A stretch of DNA of 14,194 nt from an uncultured Alphaproteobacteria bacterium. GTDB taxonomy: Bacteria; Pseudomonadota; Alphaproteobacteria; HIMB59; GCA-002718135. The number at the start of each line of letters is the position of its first letter. Within the stretch, counting starts at the first letter, position 1. The notes beneath the pieces were generated by a model. That model was not told the DNA's origin. It ran no database searches and saw only the letters and a list, made by a program, of their open reading frames with translations. The DNA lies in assembly GCA_902613275.1 (NCBI GenBank), contig CACMGM010000016.1, forward strand, positions 1-14,194, in the 5' to 3' direction. The translations under genes and the position numbers were made by a program. This document shows, in pieces, positions 1 to 6,227 of this stretch.

Positions 1-646
1 TATCCAAAACTCTATCACACTGGAAAATTTCTTTTAAAGAAATAAGCAAGGCTGTCTCCATAGATACAAAACGTATTTTTTTACCAGGTAATTTAATAAA
101 TTTTTCTAATCCCTCTGGCACTCTCAGTATTCCATAAAAAGTTTTTTTATTATTTATTAAACGACATACTAATGTTGTTTCTTTATTTGGTATAAAAGGA
201 AATGGGTGAGACGGATCAATGATAATTGGCGTTAAAACCCCCCAATTATTTTCTTCTAAATAATTTTTTATAAATGTTTTATCTTTTGTTTTCAGTGTTT
301 TTTCTACATCAATATGGATCTTATTTTCTGAAAGCTCTTTTAGTAAATCTATCCATATTGATTTTATATCTGAAATCATCTTTGATGTTTCTTTATCTAT
401 CAGCTTGAGTTGCTGTTGTGGTGTTAATCCATCAAAACTTTTATTTCGTGAATATTTTTGAACATTTAATCCTGCCACTCTAACCATAAAAAATTCATCA
501 AGATTAGAGAATGCTATTGATAGAAACCTAACTCTTTCTAATAATGGCGTTTTATTATCAAGAGTCTGACTTAAGACTCTTTCATTAAATTTAAGCCAAG
601 ATAATTCTCTATTAATATAGTTAAAAGAATTATTATTTTTAATCAT
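1..646 (-). CDS. ppk1: Polyphosphate kinase 1, N-terminal part (runs off window)
   Basis: PPK1 reversibly transfers the ATP gamma-phosphate onto a growing polyphosphate chain through a phosphohistidine intermediate. Only the first 215 codons are present, against roughly 690 in the family, so the catalytic histidines lie outside the window. Reading the complement from the ATG at 646, residues 10-20 contain YINRELSWLKF, followed by PLLERVRFLSIAFSNLDEF and FFMVRVAGL, the hallmark of the PPK1 N domain. Later TPIIIDPSHPFPFI matches the start of the head domain. The frame is open to the window edge. No clear Shine-Dalgarno site precedes the ATG. The gene lies 58 bases downstream of the sixA-like gene on the same strand, so the two are probably co-transcribed. 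Identity is firm from the motifs; the organism's use of polyP is inferred. Confidence 0.95.
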   Translation of the reverse strand, partial: MIKNNNSFNYINRELSWLKFNERVLSQTLDNKTPLLERVRFLSIAFSNLDEFFMVRVAGLNVQKYSRNKSFDGLTPQQQLKLIDKETSKMISDIKSIWIDLLKELSENKIHIDVEKTLKTKDKTFIKNYLEENNWGVLTPIIIDPSHPFPFIPNKETTLVCRLINNKKTFYGILRVPEGLEKFIKLPGKKIRFVSMETALLISLKEIFQCDRVLD

Positions 647-704
647 AATTTTTGTTTATATTATTAATAAAAAAAAAACACTTTCATAAAAAATACATAT
701 TTCT

Positions 705-1163
705 TTAATAATTCTTATTTTTTGGTTTTAAAATTTCACTTAATACCCAGCTATTTTTAAAGGATATTATGGCAAAAGCACAGGTTGGAAAATGTTCAAT
801 ATTTGAATTACATAAAATATTAATTGACTCTATCAAACTAGGGTTGTGCCCAATGATAAGTGTGTTTTTTTTTAATTTTTTAATTTTTCTTATAAGTATA
901 TTTGGTGGACATTCATAAATATCTTTATCAATTATAAATTTTACTGAGCGATCAAACGAGTTAGAAATTATATCATATGTGCTAGTTGTTCTTTTAGAAG
1001 GAGAACATATTATCTGACCAATTTGAAATTTTCTTTTATCTAATATTTTAGAAAATTGTTTTGCATTTCTCATACCTCTTTTATTGAGAGGTCTATCAAT
1101 GTCATCAAGCTCTAAATTATCCCAACTAGATTTGGCATGACGTAATAAATAAACTTGTAGCAT
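705..1163 (-). CDS. sixA: SixA-type phosphohistidine phosphatase (histidine phosphatase superfamily)
   Basis: A 152-residue cytoplasmic protein of the RHG/histidine phosphatase superfamily. The N-terminal LLRHAKSSWD (residues 6-15) carries the catalytic R8-H9 in the form typical of SixA. SPSKRTT (54-60) gives the conserved arginine, and IGHNP (104-108) the second histidine, H106. The length is usual for SixA. E. coli SixA removes phosphate from phosphohistidine in signalling and PTS proteins; the substrate here is unknown. It sits directly upstream of ppk1 and diverges from ppx across 32 bases. That placement suggests a role in polyphosphate or phosphate signalling, because PPK1 and PhoR both pass through phosphohistidine, but this is inference. 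The ATG at 1163 is chosen because the RHA motif follows within nine residues, as expected. Confidence 0.85.
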   Translation of the reverse strand: MLQVYLLRHAKSSWDNLELDDIDRPLNKRGMRNAKQFSKILDKRKFQIGQIICSPSKRTTSTYDIISNSFDRSVKFIIDKDIYECPPNILIRKIKKLKKNTLIIGHNPSLIESINILCNSNIEHFPTCAFAIISFKNSWVLSEILKPKNKNY

Positions 1164-1195
1164 TCGAGTTTAATACTTTAGATGTATACATTTCT

Positions 1196-2101
1196 ATGGC
1201 TATAATGAAAAACAAAAATCCCATAACGGTGATTGATCTAGGTTCTAATACATTTAGACTGGTTATATATGCGCAAGCTATTTATCCTTTTCCAATACTT
1301 TATCAAAAAAGAGAATTTTTAAAATTAGGTGAAAGTATTAATACAGGTAAACTCCCACCGATAAAAATAAAAGAAGCTATAAAATGCCTAGAAGAATATA
1401 TTAAGATTGCAAAAGATTATGAGTCCTTAGATATTCATATTATTGCAACGGCTGCAATTCGTGAAACAACAAATGGAAAAGAAATTATTGAGCCTTTCAA
1501 GAAAAAAAAATCAGTAAGAGTAGAATTGCTCTCACCAAAAAATGAGGCTAAATGTGGATCCCTAGGTGTAATTAGTTCAATAAAAAATCCAATCGGTTTA
1601 GTTGCTGACTTGGGAGGTGGAAGTTTAGAACTTAGTTCAATAAAAAATAAGAACATACTTGAGACTAAAAGTTTAAAAATTGGCATCTTAAGAAGTGAAT
1701 CTGATATGTACAAAAATACTAAAATAAAATTTGATAATTTTTTATTTTCGAAATTTAAAAACCAATCTCTTAAATTTTCTAAAAACATGGGAAATATTTA
1801 TGTAATTGGAGGCATGTGGCGCAATCTTGCAAAACTACATTTACATCTAAATGGCATCAAGAAAAATAAACTACATGGCTACCTGATACCATTTTCAGAG
1901 TTAGAAATATTTTACCACAAATTATACTCTATGGAAAAAAAACAAATTAAAAAACTGAATGTTGTTCAACCCAATCGATTAGATAAATTAAAATTATCTA
2001 CATATATTTTATTTAGCCTTGCCTCATTTTATAATATTAAAAATATTATTTTTGTAAGATATGGAATCCGTGAAGGCTACTTGTACGATATGTTGAACTA
2101 A
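1196..2101 (+). CDS. ppx: Ppx/GppA-family exopolyphosphatase, short form
   Basis: Ppx releases orthophosphate from the ends of polyphosphate; GppA-type relatives hydrolyse pppGpp. The 301 residues cover the two ASKHA-fold lobes: VIDLGSNTFRL (12-22) is the first phosphate-binding loop, ATAAIRE (84-90) is the conserved middle motif, LLSPKNEA (111-118) holds the likely catalytic glutamate E117, and VADLGGGSLEL (136-146) is the second phosphate loop. The C-terminal HD-like and helical domains of the roughly 500-residue E. coli enzyme are absent, as in many short bacterial Ppx proteins. The start is either 1196 or the in-frame ATG at 1205; neither has a clear ribosome site. The stop overlaps the convergent channel gene by four bases. 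Which of polyP or pppGpp is the substrate cannot be told from sequence, but ppk1 nearby favours polyP. Confidence 0.88.
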   Translation: MAIMKNKNPITVIDLGSNTFRLVIYAQAIYPFPILYQKREFLKLGESINTGKLPPIKIKEAIKCLEEYIKIAKDYESLDIHIIATAAIRETTNGKEIIEPFKKKKSVRVELLSPKNEAKCGSLGVISSIKNPIGLVADLGGGSLELSSIKNKNILETKSLKIGILRSESDMYKNTKIKFDNFLFSKFKNQSLKFSKNMGNIYVIGGMWRNLAKLHLHLNGIKKNKLHGYLIPFSELEIFYHKLYSMEKKQIKKLNVVQPNRLDKLKLSTYILFSLASFYNIKNIIFVRYGIREGYLYDMLN

Positions 2102-2754
2102 TTTTTAAAAAATAATCTAACAATAACTGTAGCAATAAGAGCCCCAATAATCTGAGCTAAAATAAAACCTATAACACTTGATGGACTTATTCCACTAAAA
2201 CTATCTGTAAACATTCTTCCTATGGTTACTGCTGGATTTGCAAAACTTGTTGATGATGTAAACCAATATCCTGCGGTAATAAATAGAGCGACACCAATAG
2301 CTATTCTTTCCTTGTTTACCTCTTTTAATATAAAAATAGTTAATAATAATCCAACAGTTGCAATTATTTCTGAAAAGAATTTAAATACACCAACCCTTTC
2401 ATTTAGTGACCATTCAATTATGGGATATTCAAAATACCAATTTGCAGTTAAACAACCAAATATAGCTGCAATAATCTGAGTAACAATAAAAATTATTCCG
2501 TAATTAATAGGAATATTTTTTTGAATAATATCACTTAATACAACAGCAGGATTAAAGTATGCCCCTGAGATATTAATAAACATAGAAATAATTACATATA
2601 AAATGGCACCTGTTGCGATTGTGTTTCCTAGTAATATTATACCAAGGTCATTTGACATTAACTCTCCCATAATTCCACTACCCACAACTGTTAGTACAAG
2701 AAAATATGTCCCAATAAATTCTGCTAGTATTTTTTGTCTTAAAGAAAATGTCAC
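2098..2754 (-). CDS. Aquaporin-family (MIP) channel, AqpS-like
   Basis: A 218-residue integral membrane channel with the six-helix MIP fold. The first half has ISGAYFNPAV, with the NPA box at 68-70. The second half has SFANPAVTIGR, with NPA at 173-175. Standard aquaporins have arginine right after the second NPA as part of the selectivity filter; here it is valine. That substitution and the flanking SSTSFANPAVTIGRMFTDSFSGI-type segment (about 167-189) resemble the AqpS group, which passes arsenite in rhizobial ars operons. No ars gene is visible here. The start is GTG at 2754, with AGGG about ten bases upstream; no ATG lies near the N-terminus. It follows agt by 20 bases and is probably the last gene of a plcP-agt-channel operon. 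Glycerol or another small neutral solute is an alternative cargo. Confidence 0.82.
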   Translation of the reverse strand: MTFSLRQKILAEFIGTYFLVLTVVGSGIMGELMSNDLGIILLGNTIATGAILYVIISMFINISGAYFNPAVVLSDIIQKNIPINYGIIFIVTQIIAAIFGCLTANWYFEYPIIEWSLNERVGVFKFFSEIIATVGLLLTIFILKEVNKERIAIGVALFITAGYWFTSSTSFANPAVTIGRMFTDSFSGISPSSVIGFILAQIIGALIATVIVRLFFKN

Positions 2755-2774
2755 TATAAAATTACCCTAAATAA

Positions 2775-3776
2775 CTAAACGTTTACCATATATTCTAAAA
2801 ATTCTTTCACGCATTTATCCCAAGTTAATTTAAGTGTAAAATTTCTACAATCAACTCTTTTTACCTTGAGTGCTTTCTTAATTGACTGTAACAAGTCATT
2901 ATCTAAAGTATTAATCTTCTCATCTGTTAATACATCTATAGGCCCAGTTACTGGATATGCAGCAACTGGTGTTCCACTAGCCAATGCTTCAAGTATTACA
3001 TTTCCTAATGTGTCTGTTTTAGAAGGAAATACAAACACATCTGCGTTTGCATAATATTTCGCTAATTCTTCTCCAGTTTTTACACCGACAAAATTTACTT
3101 CAGGATACTTATTAATATATTTTTCTAATTCAGGACCATCCCCCACAACTATTTTATTATAATTTCCTTTAAGTTTTAAAAATTCTTCAATATTTTTTTC
3201 AATAGCAACTCTTCCAACATAAGTCAGCTGAGTATCCTTGCTGTTTATATCTCTTTTATTCGGATTAAATAATTCTGTATCAACACCTCTGTTCCAAACT
3301 ACTAAATTTTTAAAATTATATTTTTTTAACTCATTTAGCATTGAAACTGATGGAACAAGAACTCTTTCAGAATCACTATGTAGTTTTCTTAATATGGAAT
3401 AAGTAAATCTCTTTGGGATAAAAGCTCTTTGTTTAATATAATCAGGAAAACGAGTGTGAAAAGAAGAAGTATATTGTAGTTTATTTTTAAGACAGTACTT
3501 ACGACCAGCAAAACCTACTGGACCTTCAGTCATTATATGAACAATATCTGGATTAAATTCTTTAAAAAATTTTTCAGTAACTTTCTTAGTGTTGTAAGAA
3601 ATCTTTATTTCTTTGTACTTAGGATAACTAAAATTATTAAACATCTGAGGATGTAATATTTTTATTTCAAAACCTTTTTTTTCTAGAATAGGTATAACGC
3701 TTTGAAATGTCGTAACTACGCCATTTACCTGAGGAACCCACGCATCACTAATTAATGCGATTTTTTTAGGCTGCAT
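2775..3776 (-). CDS. agt: GT4-family diacylglycerol glycosyltransferase (Agt-like)
   Basis: A 333-residue GT-B fold glycosyltransferase. N-terminal LISDAWVPQVNGVVTT (8-23) is the acceptor-side glycine loop seen in Agt, SqdX and MgtA-like enzymes. DIVHIMTEGPVGFAGR (77-92), SSFHTRFPDY (104-113) and NRGVDTELF (162-170) follow. YVGRVAIEKN (186-195), VGDGPE (211-216) and SKTDTLGNVILEALASG (252-268) form the nucleotide-sugar site; the last contains a D255-x7-E263 pair like the family EX7E. Its gene overlaps the upstream plcP by 11 bases, so translation is likely coupled. The PlcP-Agt pairing is the known lipid-remodelling module of marine and rhizobial alphaproteobacteria, in which Agt adds glucose or glucuronate to diacylglycerol. 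The sugar donor here is not predictable. Other GT4 functions are possible in principle but the neighbour makes Agt likely. Confidence 0.87.
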   Translation of the reverse strand: MQPKKIALISDAWVPQVNGVVTTFQSVIPILEKKGFEIKILHPQMFNNFSYPKYKEIKISYNTKKVTEKFFKEFNPDIVHIMTEGPVGFAGRKYCLKNKLQYTSSFHTRFPDYIKQRAFIPKRFTYSILRKLHSDSERVLVPSVSMLNELKKYNFKNLVVWNRGVDTELFNPNKRDINSKDTQLTYVGRVAIEKNIEEFLKLKGNYNKIVVGDGPELEKYINKYPEVNFVGVKTGEELAKYYANADVFVFPSKTDTLGNVILEALASGTPVAAYPVTGPIDVLTDEKINTLDNDLLQSIKKALKVKRVDCRNFTLKLTWDKCVKEFLEYMVNV

Positions 3777-4578
3777 CCTCTTTTATTTTTCGTCTTTCTT
3801 CAAAAGAAATTAATTTTAAATTTTCTCTTTCTTCGGGCCAATTAAGAATTGATAAATTTCCAATTTCATCTTCAACAAGTGCTGTGCAACTTTCAATCCA
3901 GTCACCATCATTACAATAGAGAACACCATTTAATTCTTTTATTTCTGGTCTATGTATATGCCCACATACAACAACATCGGCATTTTCTCTTCTAGCTCTA
4001 TCAGATACAGCAAACTCAAAATTACTAATAAAGTTGGTTGCATGCTTTGTTTTCTTTTTTAAATATTGAGACAGTGACCAGTAAGACAAGCCCATCTTTC
4101 GTCGAATAAAATTAAATACATTATTTAACTTTAGTAAATATTCATAAAGTGCTGATCCAACTTTGGCTAACCATCTCGCATTAATGATCACAGCATCAAA
4201 TTCGTCTCCGTGTGTAATCAGTACTTTCCTTCCATCAGCTAATTGATGAGTATCTTCATTTTTGATAGAAATTTCTCCAAAAGAAAAATTTGTAAAATCT
4301 TTTAATACCTCATCATGATTTCCTGGAATAAGCACTACCCTAGTTCCGTTTTTCGCTTTCTTTAAAACTTTTTGAACAATGTCATTATGTTCTTGTGGCC
4401 AATACATTTTCTTACGCATGCGCCATCCATCAACAATGTCCCCTACTAAAAATAAATATTCCGAATCTGTTTCTTCTAAGAATTCTAAAAGCATCTTGCT
4501 TTTACAACCACTAGTTCCTAGATGGGTATCCGAAATCCAAATTGTGCGGTAAAATTTTTTATTACTTTTAAATTTCAT
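3766..4578 (-). CDS. plcP: PlcP phospholipase C-like metallophosphoesterase
   Basis: A 270-residue calcineurin-like phosphoesterase of the group related to UDP-2,3-diacylglucosamine hydrolase. The metal-binding motifs are all present: ISDTHLG (D17, H19), LVGDIVDGW (D47), PGNHDE (N87, H88), THGDEFD (H123) and CGHIHRPE (H207, H209). PlcP-type enzymes remove the phosphorylated headgroup of phosphatidylethanolamine, phosphatidylglycerol or phosphatidylcholine and leave diacylglycerol. The length and the W-rich GDIVDGWRM segment fit PlcP. It is first in an operon with agt (11-base overlap) and the AqpS-like channel, which strongly supports a phosphate-starvation lipid-remodelling role rather than lipid A synthesis. 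No signal peptide or membrane segment is seen. The start ATG at 4578 sits about nine codons before the first beta strand. A Pho box upstream could not be recognised. Confidence 0.9.
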   Translation of the reverse strand: MKFKSNKKFYRTIWISDTHLGTSGCKSKMLLEFLEETDSEYLFLVGDIVDGWRMRKKMYWPQEHNDIVQKVLKKAKNGTRVVLIPGNHDEVLKDFTNFSFGEISIKNEDTHQLADGRKVLITHGDEFDAVIINARWLAKVGSALYEYLLKLNNVFNFIRRKMGLSYWSLSQYLKKKTKHATNFISNFEFAVSDRARRENADVVVCGHIHRPEIKELNGVLYCNDGDWIESCTALVEDEIGNLSILNWPEERENLKLISFEERRKIKEDAA

Positions 4579-4615
4579 TAATTAAAGATTTTTCTTATAC
4601 ATAAAAGTATCATTT

Positions 4616-4621
4616 TATAAT
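4616..4621 (+). promoter_or_regulatory. Candidate -10 element for the SET-phoR transcript
   Basis: A perfect TATAAT lies in the divergent gap between plcP and the SET-domain gene. No convincing -35 hexamer is placed 16-18 bases upstream. Transcription starting about seven bases downstream would give a leader of roughly 35 bases to the ATG at 4664 but almost none to the ATG at 4637, which favours the later start. In AT-rich DNA such hexamers arise by chance, so this is only a candidate. Confidence 0.35.
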
Positions 4622-4663
4622 ACAATTTATTATTATATGTGTGTATTGTATAAAAATAACAGT

Positions 4664-5164
4664 ATGACGCAGAAAATTTGGTTTAAAAAAAAATCACCCC
4701 TTCACGGTTCTGGATTATTTGCAAAAACGAATATTAAAAAAGGCCAGAAAGTAATCCAATATATTGGTGATAAAGTTACTAAAAGAGAGGGAGACAAAAG
4801 AGCAGATAAACAAATCCGCAAAGCAAAAAAAGATAAAAATAACGGCATGGTCTATGTTTTTGAACTAAACAAGCGATATGACATCGACGGTGATGTCGAT
4901 TATAATTTTGCAAAATTTATCAATCATTCATGTAATCCTAATTGTGAAGTAGACATCATAGATAATGAAATTTGGATTTCTTCCATTAAACGAATAAAAA
5001 AAGGAGATGAACTTTTCTATAATTATGGTTATCCTTTTGATACAGATTTTGTGGATCACATTTGTAAGTGTGGTTCTAGAAATTGTGTAGGTTATATTTT
5101 AAGTGACAATGATTGGCCTAAATTAAAAAAATATGAAAAAAAAACTAAGACTAAGTCTAAGTAA
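4664..5164 (+). CDS. SET-domain protein (putative lysine methyltransferase)
   Basis: A 166-residue single-domain SET protein that would transfer methyl groups from S-adenosylmethionine to protein lysines. SPLHGSGLFA (11-20) is the SET-N motif, FINHSCNPNC (85-94) holds the NHSC knot motif, and GDELFYNYGY (114-123) carries the catalytic tyrosine region. The C-terminal CKCGSRNC (134-141) matches the post-SET CxCx4C zinc cluster together with the NHSC cysteine. Residues 40-60 and the last ten are very lysine-rich. The ATG at 4664 is preferred because it lies close to the SET-N motif; an in-frame ATG at 4637 would add nine residues (MCVLYKNNS), and neither has a Shine-Dalgarno site. The gene overlaps phoR by 32 bases and is likely translationally coupled to it. 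The substrate is unknown; the lysine-rich tail may contact nucleic acid or be self-modified (inference). Confidence 0.85.
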   Translation: MTQKIWFKKKSPLHGSGLFAKTNIKKGQKVIQYIGDKVTKREGDKRADKQIRKAKKDKNNGMVYVFELNKRYDIDGDVDYNFAKFINHSCNPNCEVDIIDNEIWISSIKRIKKGDELFYNYGYPFDTDFVDHICKCGSRNCVGYILSDNDWPKLKKYEKKTKTKSK

Positions 5165-6185
5165 GATACCTTCGATTATTATTGCAATTGATACAAAAAA
5201 GGAAATAATTTTTTACAATAATGCGGCTAAACATAAATTTTTATTTATCGATGAAGGAAGAGATCTCAACAATGTTATTAGATCGACAGAATTAAATACA
5301 TTTATTGATAAAGCCTTTAGAGAGAAAGAAGATTTTAAGTTTGAATTTACCCCATCTAATTTTAATGACATGTACTTTATTGCTGACTTAATATTTGTTG
5401 AGAAAGATTATAATGAATTATTAATATCATTAAATGATCAAAGTCTTCTTAAAAACTACGAACAAATGCGAACAGATTTTGTGGCCAATGTGAGCCATGA
5501 ACTGAGAACCCCCCTTTCCTCAATTTTAGGTTATGTTGAAACAATTAAAAATTCACTCAATGAAGATAAGGACAAAGACAAAACAGTTGGTAAATTTTTA
5601 GATACAATGGAAGATCAGGCTTGGCGTATGACTAGATTGGTCGAAGATTTATTATTACTAAGTAAATATGAGACTGAAGATAAGCCTATAGAATTTCAAG
5701 AAGCGAATATTAGACAATTAATTGATGGCGTAATAGATAATTTACAAAACAAGTTAATGGCAAAAAAAATTGAAGTTCAAATAAAAGATGATTTTGATAA
5801 ATCTATTATATCAGGGAATAGAGACGCTCTAATTCAAGTTTTTTTAAACTTAACTGATAATGCAATAAAATATAGTAAAGAAAATTCTACTATTGGTATT
5901 GAGATTGAGGGAGTCATTGATGATAATACCGCCTTTTGCCAAATAAGTTTTATAGATAACGGAGAAGGCATATCGAAAGAGCATTTAACTAGACTTACTG
6001 AAAGATTTTATAGAGTAGATAAAAATAGATCTCGAAATCAAGGCGGTACTGGTTTGGGTTTATCTATTGTGAAACATATAACCAATAAGCATAATGGTAA
6101 ATTATCAATAAAAAGCAAGGTGGATAAGGGTTCAACATTTACTATTTCTTTACCTGTAATTCAGCAAACTGTAATAAATCCTTAA
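5133..6185 (+). CDS. phoR: Phosphate-regulon sensor histidine kinase PhoR, lacking membrane segments
   Basis: A 350-residue histidine kinase. Residues about 11-105 look like a PAS domain (KIPSIIIAIDTKKEIIFYNN). HisKA follows at 112-180 with FVANVSHELRTPLSS and phosphoacceptor H122. The ATPase domain has the N box NLTDNAIKYS (N243), G1 DNGEGI (275-280), F box RFYRV (291-295) and G2 GGTGLGL (304-310). E. coli PhoR has about 430 residues with N-terminal membrane helices; here the PAS begins almost at once, no hydrophobic helix is present, and the preceding DNA is occupied by the SET gene. The protein is therefore predicted to be cytosolic and would need PstB/PhoU contact for sensing. The ATG at 5133 has no Shine-Dalgarno site and lies inside the SET gene. 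The position before pstSCAB-phoU-phoB supports PhoR identity. Confidence 0.88.
   Translation: MKKKLRLSLSKIPSIIIAIDTKKEIIFYNNAAKHKFLFIDEGRDLNNVIRSTELNTFIDKAFREKEDFKFEFTPSNFNDMYFIADLIFVEKDYNELLISLNDQSLLKNYEQMRTDFVANVSHELRTPLSSILGYVETIKNSLNEDKDKDKTVGKFLDTMEDQAWRMTRLVEDLLLLSKYETEDKPIEFQEANIRQLIDGVIDNLQNKLMAKKIEVQIKDDFDKSIISGNRDALIQVFLNLTDNAIKYSKENSTIGIEIEGVIDDNTAFCQISFIDNGEGISKEHLTRLTERFYRVDKNRSRNQGGTGLGLSIVKHITNKHNGKLSIKSKVDKGSTFTISLPVIQQTVINP
5136..5165 (+). repeat. A9 run followed by tandem 6-base CTAAG repeats in the SET/phoR overlap
   Basis: Nine adenines (5136-5144) directly follow the phoR start codon. They are followed by three 6-base units, ACTAAG, ACTAAG and TCTAAG, and a partial TAAG. 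Both genes are read through this stretch in different frames. Copy-number changes of the 6-mer keep both frames, while loss of one A would join the SET frame to the phoR frame. Confidence 0.7.
6154..6175 (+). promoter_or_regulatory. Candidate PhoB-binding half-sites upstream of pstS
   Basis: Two copies of CTGTAAT lie at 6154-6160 and 6169-6175. Each differs from the classical Pho box half-site CTGTCAT at one base. The second ends 12 bases before a perfect TATAAT, the placement expected for PhoB acting in place of a -35 element. The two copies are 15 bases apart, whereas Pho box repeats are 11 apart, so the site is imperfect. It overlaps the end of phoR. Confidence 0.35.
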
Positions 6186-6187
6186 TA

Positions 6188-6193
6188 TATAAT
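6188..6193 (+). promoter_or_regulatory. Candidate pstS -10 element
   Basis: A perfect TATAAT just after the phoR stop would start transcription near 6200 and give a leader of about 28 bases to the pstS ATG at 6228. No good -35 hexamer is seen, as is usual for activator-dependent Pho promoters. Confidence 0.45.
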
Positions 6194-6227
6194 CTTTAGT
6201 AATACTTTATTTTAAATGAGGCTAAAT

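Noticed and set aside
694..711. Search for a Pho-box-like site before ppk1, in particular CTTTCATAAAAAATACAT in the 647-704 gap
   Set aside because: The sequence in the sixA-ppk1 gap matches only 11 of 16 positions and points to the plus strand, whereas both flanking genes are on the minus strand; AT-rich chance is more likely.
1435..1788. Open frame of 117 codons on the minus strand inside ppx
   Set aside because: It is antisense to conserved Ppx motifs and looks like a mirror of that coding sequence.
4579..4663. Pho box in the plcP/SET divergent gap
   Set aside because: I scanned both strands for CTGTCAT or CTGTAAT pairs at 11-base spacing and found only isolated fragments such as CTGTTAT, with no matching partner.
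6216..6227. Earlier ATG for pstS
   Set aside because: It adds MRLN in front of a normal signal peptide, and the GAGG ribosome site lies just before the later ATG at 6228.
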